Of a stretch of 64,000 nt of DNA, positions 26,395 through 36,089 are shown piece after piece (the first letter of the stretch is position 1; each line of letters starts with the position of its first letter). Where the stretch lies: positions 685,893-749,892 of the forward strand of contig SJCO01000001.1 of NCBI GenBank assembly GCA_005217565.1, in the 5' to 3' direction. A program made the translations under genes and the position numbers. The notes beneath the pieces are model-generated. The model was not told the origin of the DNA and did not search any database. It was given only the letters and a program-made list of their open reading frames with translations. Source of the DNA: Puteibacter caeruleilacunae (GTDB lineage Bacteria; Bacteroidota; Bacteroidia; Bacteroidales; Prolixibacteraceae).

Positions 26395-29300
26395 ATGAAG
26401 TATAGTCTAACGCTCATATTGCTTATCTGTTTTTACTTTTCTGGATCATCGCAGAAAGTTGAGTTTGAACATTTGGGGATTCCAGACGGTTTATCTCAAA
26501 TCTGTACTTACGAATTTGCTGAGGATGATTTTGGGCGCCTTTGGATTGCCACAAGAGATGGATTGAATTGCTATAATGGAAATGGATTTAAGGTGTATAA
26601 ACCTCAAATGAACGATTCAACTAAAATTCTTGGTCGCCGAATTACAGATATGGTTATTGATGGGAACAAACTATGGACTGTTACACCTCAAGGGATTTCG
26701 TGTTTAGATATAGTAACAGATCGTTTTATTCAATTTCCAATGGATGATGCTTACTGCATAAGTGTTGTTCAGCAAAGAGTTTTTATAGGTACATCTACAG
26801 GTATTGATGTCATGAACTTTGACGATCAAGGAAATCTCAAGGTAGAATATAATTATCCATCAGTGGGCAGTGTAAATGACCTCATTATTGATTCAAATAA
26901 GACATTATGGATCTGCACCGATATTGGAATTTATCACATTAAGGATGGTGACGACCACCCTCAAAGATACTTTTCAAAAGGTGCACGAACGCTGAAGTTT
27001 GATCACGATGAAAACATATGGGTAGGAACAGCCAGTTGTGGGGTATTATTGCTTAATTCCGATTTTAAAATTATTAAGCAATTCAAGCATGATACAAATG
27101 AGATTGCCTTGGTTGATGATATTGTCAGGACAATAGAATTAGATACAAAAGGCAATATCTGGATTGGTACCTCCATGGGCTTGAGCATTATTGATCGTAA
27201 TACGCATAAAATACAAAACTATCAGCATGTACAGGATGAACCACGAAGTCTTTCCCAGAACAGTATTTATGCCATAAAAAGAGATAGACAAGGTACAATG
27301 TGGATTGGAACCTATTATGGGGGAATCAACTATGTTAATCCGCGATTACAGATCTATCATCATTATACTTCCGGCGAGCTGGATGGAAAACATTTGAGTA
27401 GTCCTATTGTTAGCTGCTTGACGGAAGATTCAATTGGTAATATATGGATTGGAACAGATGGTGGAGGAATTAATTACCTGGATAGATCTAAGGGACAATT
27501 CAAATATTATCGTCATACTCCAGGTAAGGAAGGATTGTCATCAAATAGTATTAAAACAGTTCGTTTAAATGGAAATGATAAGTTGTATATCGGCACACAT
27601 TTAGGCGGATTTAATATCTTGAATATCAGCAGTGGGAAATATCAACGTTTTCACTCTAATGACAATATCGCTGAGTTGCTACCTAATCATATTGTTCGAT
27701 GTATTATTCCATATGGAAAATCCTATTTGCTAGGAACATATAAAGGTGTTTTTAAATATGATCCAGAGAGTTCGGAATTCACTTCATTGATTGATTATTC
27801 AAAAAGTGAGGACTCACCAATAGTGGTGCATAGTTTACTTCAGGACCGGCATAAGAACATCTGGATTGGTACAGAGAATCGAGGTTTATTTCTATATGAT
27901 CATAGTCGTAATATGCTTACGTCAAAATCAGTTGAATCGGAAGAATCATATGGATTAAGCAACCTAACAGTATCGTATCTGTATGAGGATCGTCAATCTC
28001 AGATATGGGTAGGAACTCACGGAGGTGGATTGTTCTTATTTGATAAAGATCATCAGCTTTGTAAGGAGTATAACACAAGCAACAGCGGAATGCTTAGTGA
28101 TGTGATTGTCGGGATTAGTGAGTCTGAATTAGGCCATATGTGGGTGGCTACAAACAAGGGATTATCACGACTTGATCTGACGGAGGATAAATTTTATAAC
28201 TATACTACCGAAAATGGTTTCCCGTTGCATGAACTTACTGAGAATTCAATCTTAAGAACCTCCTCGGGAGAGTTGTTTGTTGGAGGAATAAACGGACTAG
28301 TCTCATTTCACGAGAAGGATCTGTTAAATGTTGATTATCAGTATCGACTGCTTTTTTCAGACTTGAAAGTGAATAACAAGAAAGTAATTCCAGGAGATAA
28401 CAGTGGAATATTGAAAAAGTCATTGGCCTACACCAAATCAATAACGCTTAGTCCGTCACATGAAATACTTGAAATTCATTTTGCAGCCTGCAACTTTAGT
28501 TCTTCCATAAAGTCGCGTTATCAATATAAGTTAAAAGGCTTTAGTGATGAGTGGTTTGATTTGGAATCTCGAAGCCACGTTACTTTTACAAATCTTGATC
28601 CTGGTAGCTATGAGCTTAAGGTAAAGGTTTTTAATCAGTACTATAGTGGGGTTGTCGATGAAGCTGTACTTCAAATAAATGTTCTTGCTCCTTTTTACAG
28701 AACATGGTATGCTTTTATATTTTATGCTCTGTTCATTTTAGGAATTGTTTACGTAATCAATCGCGTGTACTTAATGCGAACTCGTTTAGAAGACAAATTA
28801 AAGGGAGAACAACGCGAAAGGGAACGCATTAACGAAACCTATAAAGCTAAACTCAATTTTTTCACCAATATATCGCATGAATTCAGAACTCCATTAACCT
28901 TGATTAATGGTACTGTCCATAGCTTACTGAAAGATGTTAAGATTACTTCTCAACCATACAAAAGGATACTGTCAGTTCATCGGAATACATCACGACTACT
29001 TAAGTTGGTTAATGAGTTATTAGATTTTAGAAAGGTTGAAGATGGGCATTTGCAGTTGCATGTTCAGTTGTGTAATCTGCCAGACTTCCTGAAGGAGATT
29101 TGTTCTAATTTTGAAGAATATTCAGCATACTATAAGATTAATTCAACGTACACCAATCACTCATTATCAACAGAGATATGGCTTGATCCTGTGCAGGTAG
29201 AAAAGGTGTTCTACAATTTGTTATCGAACGCTTTCAAGGTGGTGAATAAGAATAATGGCACTGTTCAAATGATCTTAACAGAAAAGGAAGATTGTTTTCA

Positions 29301-30402
29301 GATTGAGGTAAAGGACAATGGTCCAGGTATTGCGCCTGATAAGGTCAATCGTATTTTTGATCGTTTTTATCAGGTGGATCAAATGACAGGAACAGCAGAT
29401 TCATTAGGTAGTGGAATTGGATTAGCTTTGAGTAAACAAATCATTGACGCTCACCAGGGGGTGATAAATGTACAAAGTGCATTAAATCAAGGGACAACAT
29501 TTACTGTTCTGCTGAAAAAAGGGAAGGAGCATTTTAGTTCTGCTGAACTAAGGGAAGGAAATCAGGAGGTTCAGGTGTCTAGCTTTGTAGATGAGGATGA
29601 AAAGAAGGTGTTCTATAAAGATCTTAAACAAGCAGATGCTCCTGTAATGTTGGTGGTGGAAGATAATCAGGACGTAAGGAATTTAATAAAAGGAATATTT
29701 ATACCATCTTTCAACATACTTGAAGCGTGTGATGGAGAGGAAGGACTAAGTCTTGCGGCAGAAAAGAATCCTGATATTATTATTTCTGATGTGATGATGC
29801 CTAAAATGTCTGGTACTCAGATGTGCACGAAGCTTAAGCGAAATGTTAACACATCGCATATTCCAATTATCTTATTGACTGCACGAACAGCCTTGGAGCA
29901 TAAGGTAGAAGGATTGGAGACCGGTGCAGATGATTATTTCGAGAAACCATTTAATGCGAAGTTGTTGATGCTAAGAGTAAGGAACTTATTGAATAATAAG
30001 CGATTGTTGCAAGAAAAGTTCCAGCGAAATGCTTCAGAACCTATAGAAGAATTGATCACCAATAAATTGGATCGGGATTTACTCAAGAATGCTATCGCTG
30101 TTGTAGAAGAACGTATGGAAGATACTAATTTCAATGTTGCTGAATTTGCGAAAGAACTGGGAATGGGGCGAACTCGATTGTTCGATAAGATTAAAGGAGT
30201 AACCGGACAGACTCCTCATGAGTTTATGGTGTCGGTTCGTATGAAGAAAGCTGCTCAATTGATCTTGGCAGAGAATGATATGAACTTCTCTGAAATAGCT
30301 TACGCAACAGGTTTCACAACAGTGGATGCTTTTGGAAAGAGTTTTAAGAAATACTTTGGCATGTCTCCGTCAAAATTTGTTGCGCAGAAAAAGAACAGCT
30401 AA
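26395..30402 (+). CDS. Hybrid two-component system regulator (HTCS)
   Basis: A 1335-residue one-protein sensor and transcription factor typical of Bacteroidota PUL control. Order: signal peptide; periplasmic two-propeller sensor made of Reg_prop repeats (many xxxIWIGTxxGG motifs, residues about 25-670); Y_Y_Y domain (about 690-765); one membrane helix (about 772-795); HisKA with phospho-acceptor His828 (NISHEFRTPLTLI); HATPase with Asn945 and the DNGPGI, GSGIGLAL boxes; receiver with phospho-acceptor Asp1132, Thr1162 and Lys1184; AraC-type DNA-binding domain (about 1230-1335). All catalytic residues are intact. The ligand is probably an oligosaccharide; the likely targets are the neighbouring GH172 gene and/or the PUL at 1-18 kb, whose SusC lacks STN. 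Confidence 0.96.
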   Translation: MKYSLTLILLICFYFSGSSQKVEFEHLGIPDGLSQICTYEFAEDDFGRLWIATRDGLNCYNGNGFKVYKPQMNDSTKILGRRITDMVIDGNKLWTVTPQGISCLDIVTDRFIQFPMDDAYCISVVQQRVFIGTSTGIDVMNFDDQGNLKVEYNYPSVGSVNDLIIDSNKTLWICTDIGIYHIKDGDDHPQRYFSKGARTLKFDHDENIWVGTASCGVLLLNSDFKIIKQFKHDTNEIALVDDIVRTIELDTKGNIWIGTSMGLSIIDRNTHKIQNYQHVQDEPRSLSQNSIYAIKRDRQGTMWIGTYYGGINYVNPRLQIYHHYTSGELDGKHLSSPIVSCLTEDSIGNIWIGTDGGGINYLDRSKGQFKYYRHTPGKEGLSSNSIKTVRLNGNDKLYIGTHLGGFNILNISSGKYQRFHSNDNIAELLPNHIVRCIIPYGKSYLLGTYKGVFKYDPESSEFTSLIDYSKSEDSPIVVHSLLQDRHKNIWIGTENRGLFLYDHSRNMLTSKSVESEESYGLSNLTVSYLYEDRQSQIWVGTHGGGLFLFDKDHQLCKEYNTSNSGMLSDVIVGISESELGHMWVATNKGLSRLDLTEDKFYNYTTENGFPLHELTENSILRTSSGELFVGGINGLVSFHEKDLLNVDYQYRLLFSDLKVNNKKVIPGDNSGILKKSLAYTKSITLSPSHEILEIHFAACNFSSSIKSRYQYKLKGFSDEWFDLESRSHVTFTNLDPGSYELKVKVFNQYYSGVVDEAVLQINVLAPFYRTWYAFIFYALFILGIVYVINRVYLMRTRLEDKLKGEQRERERINETYKAKLNFFTNISHEFRTPLTLINGTVHSLLKDVKITSQPYKRILSVHRNTSRLLKLVNELLDFRKVEDGHLQLHVQLCNLPDFLKEICSNFEEYSAYYKINSTYTNHSLSTEIWLDPVQVEKVFYNLLSNAFKVVNKNNGTVQMILTEKEDCFQIEVKDNGPGIAPDKVNRIFDRFYQVDQMTGTADSLGSGIGLALSKQIIDAHQGVINVQSALNQGTTFTVLLKKGKEHFSSAELREGNQEVQVSSFVDEDEKKVFYKDLKQADAPVMLVVEDNQDVRNLIKGIFIPSFNILEACDGEEGLSLAAEKNPDIIISDVMMPKMSGTQMCTKLKRNVNTSHIPIILLTARTALEHKVEGLETGADDYFEKPFNAKLLMLRVRNLLNNKRLLQEKFQRNASEPIEELITNKLDRDLLKNAIAVVEERMEDTNFNVAEFAKELGMGRTRLFDKIKGVTGQTPHEFMVSVRMKKAAQLILAENDMNFSEIAYATGFTTVDAFGKSFKKYFGMSPSKFVAQKKNS

Positions 30403-30991
30403 TTTATAATAATAGTGCTGAGAATAGGGGATTTATACTGCTTTACATACAGGTTGTATATGATGATGATTTCTTTCATTCTACCATCATTTTTGCTATC
30501 TTTACGATCATGGTAATTAACCATCGTTCTTTATTAAAGTGTTTCTAAAAACACGACATTCTGAGAAGAAAATGTTTCTAAAAACGCTACATTTTAAGCA
30601 ATCTTCCGAATGGGAACCGAATCACAGCTGAGTAGCTGCCGAATAAAAGCAAAAGGCTTTAACCCTGGAAGATGGTTCCTTTCATTCAATATCTATTCCA
30701 CTTTTATTTATTCGATAACACCAATATAACAACCAGTTTAGTACTGGTTTAGCACTCCTTCTTACACCCTTTTACCCTATGCTATTGTTGTGGATACTTG
30801 AGTACTGATACGGAGAAAAGAAAGAATTGAGAATATTTATTGAATGTTTTGAGTAGATTGGAAGTATTTAGAGAAGGTTAAATATACTAATTTTTAAGTG
30901 TATCCTTTTTTTCTGAGTAGTGTTTTTTCTAGTTAATTCGGAACGTTGATAAGAATGATTTTGTAAATTAGCGAATCAAAAACGAACAACA
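30403..30991. other. 589-nt intergenic region with short repeats
   Basis: No convincing coding sequence. It holds a degenerate tandem pair at 30541-30598 (listed separately), a hairpin AACCAGT/ACTGGTT at 30731-30749, and a near-palindrome ATGGTAATTAACCAT around 30510-30525. Just before the next gene, TGATTTTG (about 30956-30963) is one mismatch from a -7 element. Confidence 0.5.
30541..30598. repeat. Degenerate tandem pair, 25 bp with 33-bp period
   Basis: Two copies beginning GTTTCTAAAAAC (30541-30565 and 30574-30598) agree at 21 of 25 positions. The second copy contains AAAAACGCTACA, a 12-mer that recurs at 32325-32336 just ahead of the DUF1016 gene. Confidence 0.7.
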
Positions 30992-31627
30992 ATGAGAAAA
31001 ACAACCACAAGAAAAACGTTCAGTTATTTTGCTGTAGTATTTATTTTTTCACTAGTTAGTAATGTCTGCTTAGGACAAAGAAAAGAGTTTACTCCCAGCT
31101 GGGAGATTGGTGTTTCAACGGGACAAAGTTTTATTGGTTATTTCGATGGTTTTGGAGAAAGTGGCGGTTATAGTACGGGCTTGACAATTGCTCCAGAAGT
31201 GAGTTATAGCTACTCCAGGTTCTTTACTGCATCATTTTCGATGCTTTTTACGACTGCACATGAACATGATCGAAACGCTTCATATGATCGAGTGTCATCA
31301 GTGCCCAGTTCAAAAGGGGCAGTTTCATTTACTCATCATCAAACAACATTTGCTCCAGTGATTCATTTTACACCTGTAAATTCAGAAAGACATAATGCCT
31401 ATGTTGGTTTTGGACCTGCCTTAACATTCGGTCAAGCATTGAAGTCTGAAAGTGTCAGTGAGGTATCAACAACCATCGCCAATGATTTCAGTCAGATTGG
31501 TCTTTATGGAACATTGGGATATAAATTCAGGATCTTCACAAGTTGGAACATTGGTGGTCGATATGTTTACAATAAAAATGAAGAAACTTCTGAGCATATA
31601 ATGTTTACTTTAGGTTATACACTTTAA
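30992..31627 (+). CDS. Small outer-membrane beta-barrel protein
   Basis: A 211-residue exported protein: signal peptide (1-29, ending CLGQ), then alternating aromatic/polar segments (WEIGVSTGQSFIGYF, SYSYSRFFTASFSMLF, HNAYVGFGPALTFG, GLYGTLGYKFRI, NIGGRYVYN) typical of an eight-stranded OMP barrel. Function unknown. The next gene starts 11 nt downstream, so the two are co-transcribed. Confidence 0.8.
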   Translation: MRKTTTRKTFSYFAVVFIFSLVSNVCLGQRKEFTPSWEIGVSTGQSFIGYFDGFGESGGYSTGLTIAPEVSYSYSRFFTASFSMLFTTAHEHDRNASYDRVSSVPSSKGAVSFTHHQTTFAPVIHFTPVNSERHNAYVGFGPALTFGQALKSESVSEVSTTIANDFSQIGLYGTLGYKFRIFTSWNIGGRYVYNKNEETSEHIMFTLGYTL

Positions 31628-31638
31628 ACTCAATAAAA

Positions 31639-32316
31639 ATGAAACGTATAATTATCACCCTCGCATTAATTAGTATTATTGGTCTGACTTTCGCTCAAGA
31701 TAAGAAATGTAAGTGCTTTGATGGTATCGGTTCTTCAGCAGGAGATCAACCGAGTTTGACCATTAAATTTAAGAATGGTATAAACCTGGCGGTATGTGGT
31801 TATGAGATTGAAATGAGATCAGATACAGAAGTTGTTATCAGTGAATTCAATGTCTTTAATTGTAAGACTGGGAAATCGGTGGTAGAGTATGGGGCTGTTA
31901 AGACTTGTAATGTGCAGGTGAAAAAGGGGGAGCTGGTGATTACTGAAATGAAAAGGCTGCCTTGCGGTAAGGATTGGACTTGGAAACTAACACCTGTGTC
32001 GCTGGTAATGATCTATGAACAAGGGGAGAAGGTGGAAGTATCAGATATGGTGTGTGCATATGAGAATGTGGATATTGACGAAAGTGCTATCAATGAATTG
32101 TTTGATGAGGTGAAGGCGTTGAAAGAGAAAGGTAGCCATAAAGATATGGAGAGAATTCTGGGCCGACTGGAAGTATTGGCATTGAATAATAACCAGAAGG
32201 CTAAAAGGATGATTAAGAATATCGGACGATATATTGACTTTTCTCTTGATGGTTCAGTTCAAGAACAATGGAATGCAGCGATTAAGACAATGATTGAGGT
32301 GGGGAGATATGAGTAA
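31639..32316 (+). CDS. Exported protein of unknown function
   Basis: A 225-residue protein with a signal peptide (1-19, ending TFAQ). The N-terminal half has several Cys residues (KCKCFDG, AVCGYE, FNCKTG, KTCNV, LPCGK), possibly forming disulfides, and beta-strand-like sequence that faintly resembles GldM-C-type Ig folds. The C-terminal half (from about 150) is helical. No family was recognised. It follows the beta-barrel gene by 11 nt. Confidence 0.7.
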   Translation: MKRIIITLALISIIGLTFAQDKKCKCFDGIGSSAGDQPSLTIKFKNGINLAVCGYEIEMRSDTEVVISEFNVFNCKTGKSVVEYGAVKTCNVQVKKGELVITEMKRLPCGKDWTWKLTPVSLVMIYEQGEKVEVSDMVCAYENVDIDESAINELFDEVKALKEKGSHKDMERILGRLEVLALNNNQKAKRMIKNIGRYIDFSLDGSVQEQWNAAIKTMIEVGRYE

Positions 32317-32330
32317 GTTGGATCAAAAAC

Positions 32331-32347
32331 GCTACACACTGTGTAGC
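32331..32347. repeat. 17-bp palindrome, upstream copy
   Basis: GCTACACACTGTGTAGC, 38 nt before the DUF1016 start codon. An identical copy lies inside that gene at 32684-32700, and the flanks are similar too (GATC-AAAA before, AATTG after). It may be an operator or a duplicated fragment. Confidence 0.85.
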
Positions 32348-32385
32348 CAATTGGGGATAATGGAATAATGTGAAGTTTTTGGAAG

Positions 32386-33402
32386 ATGAATAATAAAATT
32401 GAGAAAAACAGTTACAGATTTATTGCCGACGTAAAGAAGATTCTGGAGGAAGCTCGAAAAGTGTCTTACCAGGCAGTGAATACGGCTATGGTTCAAGCCT
32501 ATTGGCTGATTGGGAAACGTATTGTTGAAGAGGAACAAGCAGGTAAGGAACGTGCAGATTACGGAAAGTATATTCTTAAAACGCTTTCAAAAGAATTGAC
32601 GCAGGAATTTGGAAAAGGATTTTCGTATGCTAATTTGAGAAATTTTAGGCAGTTCTACCTAGTTTATGCAAAAGATCCAAAATGCTACACACTGTGTAGC
32701 AAATTGACATGGAGTCATAATCGATTGGTAATGAGGGTGGAGGATTCTGATGCTCGTAGGTATTATCTTAAGGAGGCATATGAACAAAAGTGGAGTGTTA
32801 GAACTCTTGAGCGTAACATAAATACGTTTTATTATCAGCGAGTTCTTGCGAATAATGATACAGGCATTGTGCATACCAAAAATGACCAACAGCAATTGCG
32901 TGATTTTATTAAGGATCCTTATGTGTTTGAATTTTTGAATCTTGAACAGCCAAAGAAATTTAATGAATCAGATATAGAATCCGCATTGATATCCTATTTA
33001 GAGAAGTTTCTGATGGAATTGGGTAAAGGATTTTCATTTGTTGGGCGTCAGTATCGCATTTCAACAGAAACTGATCATTTCTATATTGATTTGGTGTTCT
33101 ATAATTATTTATTGAAGTGCTTTGTGTTAATCGATTTAAAAACTGGGAAGTTGCAACATCAGGATATTGGTCAAATGGATATGTATCGGCGAATGTTCGA
33201 TGATTTGGTAAAACCAGAAGAGGATAATTCAACTGTTGGAATTCTGCTATGTTCAGATAAAAGTGAAACCGTAGTGAAGTACTCTGTTTTAAATGATAAC
33301 CATCAATTATTTGCCGCAAAATATTTGCCATATATGCCAACAGAGGAGGAACTGATAGCCGAAATTGAGAGAAATAAGTTAATGCTGGAGAGAGGTGAGT
33401 AA
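32386..33402 (+). CDS. DUF1016/YhcG-type PD-(D/E)XK nuclease-domain protein
   Basis: A 338-residue protein with a DUF1016 N-terminal domain (about 10-150; QAVNTAMVQAYWLIGKRIVEEEQ, SYANLRNFRQFY, WSHNRLVMRV) and a C-terminal nuclease-fold domain (about 170-325). Candidate active-site residues are Asp235, Asp250 and Lys252 in FYIDLVFYN and LIDLKTGK. The family is often found in accessory DNA and is suspected of roles in DNA turnover or defence; no function is settled. Codons 100-105 (CYTLCS) are encoded by a 17-bp palindrome that recurs 38 nt before the start codon. The next gene follows within 2 nt. Confidence 0.92.
   Translation: MNNKIEKNSYRFIADVKKILEEARKVSYQAVNTAMVQAYWLIGKRIVEEEQAGKERADYGKYILKTLSKELTQEFGKGFSYANLRNFRQFYLVYAKDPKCYTLCSKLTWSHNRLVMRVEDSDARRYYLKEAYEQKWSVRTLERNINTFYYQRVLANNDTGIVHTKNDQQQLRDFIKDPYVFEFLNLEQPKKFNESDIESALISYLEKFLMELGKGFSFVGRQYRISTETDHFYIDLVFYNYLLKCFVLIDLKTGKLQHQDIGQMDMYRRMFDDLVKPEEDNSTVGILLCSDKSETVVKYSVLNDNHQLFAAKYLPYMPTEEELIAEIERNKLMLERGE
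32684..32700. repeat. 17-bp palindrome, copy inside DUF1016 gene
   Basis: Identical to 32331-32347; here it encodes residues Cys100 to Ser105 of the nuclease-domain protein, a region that is conserved in the family as part of an LCSxLxWSH-like stretch. Confidence 0.85.
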
Positions 33403-33403
33403 T

Positions 33404-33979
33404 ATGAAGGTTAGCAAGCGTGATATTGTAGCAATAGTTTCTTCTTTAGGAGTTATAGCATGGTTAATGACACATTTTTTTGGCGGGCTGATCTTATTCT
33501 CTGTTGTATTTGGATATATAATCGTTCCATTTTTACTAGTATATCTATACTCTATTATTGATGTCCTAATTGGTTTTCGTTATGGCTTAAAAAGAAATCG
33601 AACCAAGATATTTGCGCATGCATGTGTAATTTTTACGATACTACTTATTTACATTGATACCTCAGAAACCTTTAAATCTCGAGTTATATATTCTTGTGAG
33701 TTAATCGATGATTTATCTCGTTTCGACTTAAAACTACGAGAAAATGGAAGGTTTGATAACACGGTATCAGGGATGTTCGGGTATTATGAAGATTATAGTG
33801 GAAGATACATTCAAGAAGGTGATTACATTATTTTTAAGGATAGACCATATGATAATGATTTTCTTCCTGATACTATGCTGTTAGACACCACTCAAAATGC
33901 ATTATTTATTACAAGGAAAAAAGATGGTTCGTTTAATAAGGAGAAAGAATGGTTGAATCATTTTAAAATCGTGAAGTAA
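33404..33979 (+). CDS. Membrane protein of unknown function
   Basis: About 191 residues from the ATG one base after the DUF1016 stop; a GTG at 33395 would add three residues and overlap. Three hydrophobic helices fill the first 85 residues (SSLGVIAWLMTHFFGG, FGYIIVPFLLVYLYSIIDVLIG, FAHACVIFTILLIYI); the rest is a soluble domain with GRFDNTVSGMFGYYEDYSGRYIQEGDYIIF, reminiscent of a small lipocalin-like beta structure. No family was recognised. Position suggests co-transcription with the nuclease-domain gene, but a shared function is not shown. Confidence 0.75.
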   Translation: MKVSKRDIVAIVSSLGVIAWLMTHFFGGLILFSVVFGYIIVPFLLVYLYSIIDVLIGFRYGLKRNRTKIFAHACVIFTILLIYIDTSETFKSRVIYSCELIDDLSRFDLKLRENGRFDNTVSGMFGYYEDYSGRYIQEGDYIIFKDRPYDNDFLPDTMLLDTTQNALFITRKKDGSFNKEKEWLNHFKIVK

Positions 33980-34135
33980 TGACTGAAATACTTAACCGAT
34001 GGAGTTAATGATCAGGATATGTTCTTCGTGAAGATGTTTTTATCGCTTAATGCCTGTTGTAGTTGGATAATGTGATTGGAAGAATTACCTTTGGGACTCC
34101 AAACCATTATTACATTAATCAAGACAAATTATCAA

Positions 34136-36019
34136 ATGAAGAATTTATTTCTATTCGTGACGTTTCTTTGGATTGCGCTAATTGTGCCATCGATTGCGCA
34201 ATGTGCTTCCGGTACTGAAAAAGAGGAAAAAGTACATCAGTTACAGAATCCTATGTCGGTACAGTATCTAAAAAGAAACTTAAAAAAATCGCATCCCCGA
34301 TTGGTCCTTAATTCAAAAATAGAGCGTGAGCTTAAGAAGAGACTGAAATCTGATCCTGTAGTTAAAAATGTTTACGAGGCTATCCGCCTCAATGCAGAAA
34401 AAGTTTATGGTGAGCCTTTATTAGTTCGTAAGTTAATAGGTAAGCGGTTATTGGCTACTTCACGCGAGATGTTATATCGAATCAATATGTTGGGAATGGT
34501 TTATCGCATCGAAGGAGATAAGCGTACATTGGATCGAATTAATGAAGAAGTGATTGCTGTATGTGCTTTCGAGGATTGGAATCCTAAACATTATCTTGAT
34601 GTGGCTGAAATGTCGTTGGCTGTTGCACAGGCATTAGACTGGACTGCAGGGGACTTGCCACAGCAGACTCAAAAGATGGCAACGGATGCTTTGATTAATA
34701 AAGGAATCCAACCTAGTTTCTCAAAAGGAGGGCATGGGAGTTGGGTTAACCGTGTGAACAATTGGAATCAGGTGTGCCATGGCGGTATGGTTGCTGCGGC
34801 GTTAGCAATTGCTGAAGAAGATCCCGAATTGGCGTCGAAAACCATTAGTCGTGCTTTGAAATATATGCCTAATGCTTTGAATGAATACGGACCAGATGGT
34901 GTTTATCCTGAGGGATCAACGTACTGGAGGTATGGGACAAGCTTTACTGTAATTACAGCAGCTATGTTTGAAAGTGCATTGGGAACTGACTTTGGACTTG
35001 GAGATTATCCTGCGTTTAAGGAGAGTGCGGTATTTAGGGCTCTATCTAATACTCCAACGGGTAGATATTATAATTTCTCTGATTGTGGAGAATTTCGTAC
35101 CGATAATGGAGACTTTACATTGGCATGGTTTGCTGCCAAGACAGGTAACAAAACCTTTTATGAGAAAGAGCGTTTCCTTCGACCAGCTAAAGATATGGGT
35201 ACATTAGAACGATTGGCTGGTGCTTCATTGGTATGGTTATCTCAATATAACGAAAAAGCTGAACTGGAACTTCCTACAGCATGGAAGGGTGATGGGATTA
35301 ATCCCGTTGTATTTTTTACTGAAGGAGCCGATGATAGTCATCAGTACTACTTAGGAACCAAAGGTGGTTGTGGTACCGTTCCTCATGGTAATATGGATGG
35401 AGGATCATTCATCTTTGAGCTGAACGGCGTTCGTTGGGTTGTTGATCCAGGAAACCAACCTTATCATGATCTGGAAAAGACTGGTTTCAACTTGTGGGGC
35501 AAATGTCAGGATTGTGAGCGTTGGACGCTACTAACAAAAAATAATTATGGGCACAGCACATTGACGGTCAATAATCAAAAGCATGTTGTAGATGGTAAAG
35601 CTACGATTACTGCATTTAAAGCCGGAGCAAATCCCGAAGCAACAATAGATCTAACAAAGACTTTTGCTGGACAGTTGAAGAGTGCCAAGAGAACCTTTAA
35701 GAAAGATAGTCCTACGTCTTTACTTGTTGAGGATCATATTGAAATGCTTCCTGAAACGAAACTTATTTGCTGGCAGTTGATGACTACAGCAGAGGTTGAG
35801 GTTATTGATGGTGGTGCTATTCTTAAGCAAGAAGGGAAGCAGTTAAAAATGGAAATTCTATCACATCCCGAGTTAAGTGTTTCTGTGGTTGCATTGGATA
35901 CTCCTCCGTTAAAGTTGGATAAAGTAATTGATGGATTGAAAAGAATTGAAATTCGTATTCCAGCTTGGTATTATCAAGAAAATTATAAGGCTATACAGGT
36001 GAGATTGTCAGCGTTATAG
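34136..36019 (+). CDS. Heparinase II/III-family polysaccharide lyase
   Basis: A 627-residue secreted lyase with signal peptide (1-22 or so, VPSIAQ). An (alpha/alpha) toroid (about 50-360) carries NNWNQVCHGGM and EYGPDGVYPEGSTYWRYGTSF, where Asn, His and Tyr residues typical of this fold are present. The C-terminal heparinase_II_III beta-sandwich starts near residue 400 (GTVPHGNMDGGSFIFELNGVRWVVDPGNQPY). The family splits acidic polysaccharides (heparin/heparan, alginate and others); the exact PL family was not fixed. The start at 34136 is chosen because it begins a normal signal peptide; the longer frame adds 20 residues of non-signal sequence. Confidence 0.88.
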   Translation: MKNLFLFVTFLWIALIVPSIAQCASGTEKEEKVHQLQNPMSVQYLKRNLKKSHPRLVLNSKIERELKKRLKSDPVVKNVYEAIRLNAEKVYGEPLLVRKLIGKRLLATSREMLYRINMLGMVYRIEGDKRTLDRINEEVIAVCAFEDWNPKHYLDVAEMSLAVAQALDWTAGDLPQQTQKMATDALINKGIQPSFSKGGHGSWVNRVNNWNQVCHGGMVAAALAIAEEDPELASKTISRALKYMPNALNEYGPDGVYPEGSTYWRYGTSFTVITAAMFESALGTDFGLGDYPAFKESAVFRALSNTPTGRYYNFSDCGEFRTDNGDFTLAWFAAKTGNKTFYEKERFLRPAKDMGTLERLAGASLVWLSQYNEKAELELPTAWKGDGINPVVFFTEGADDSHQYYLGTKGGCGTVPHGNMDGGSFIFELNGVRWVVDPGNQPYHDLEKTGFNLWGKCQDCERWTLLTKNNYGHSTLTVNNQKHVVDGKATITAFKAGANPEATIDLTKTFAGQLKSAKRTFKKDSPTSLLVEDHIEMLPETKLICWQLMTTAEVEVIDGGAILKQEGKQLKMEILSHPELSVSVVALDTPPLKLDKVIDGLKRIEIRIPAWYYQENYKAIQVRLSAL

Positions 36020-36033
36020 TCGATTTATATGAT

Positions 36034-36088
36034 TGTTCTTCCGATGTATTATCCCAGGTTATTACCGAGATAATACATCGGAGGAACA
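36034..36088. terminator. Long hairpin between convergent genes
   Basis: A 20-bp stem with a single G-U pair (36034-36053 with 36069-36088) and a 15-nt loop, filling the gap between the lyase and the small lipoprotein gene. It probably serves as a bidirectional transcription stop. Confidence 0.75.
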
Positions 36089-36089
36089 C

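Noticed and set aside
32960-33340. Leftward 126-codon open frame
   Set aside because: Opposite the nuclease domain of the DUF1016 gene, which has conserved residues on the plus strand.
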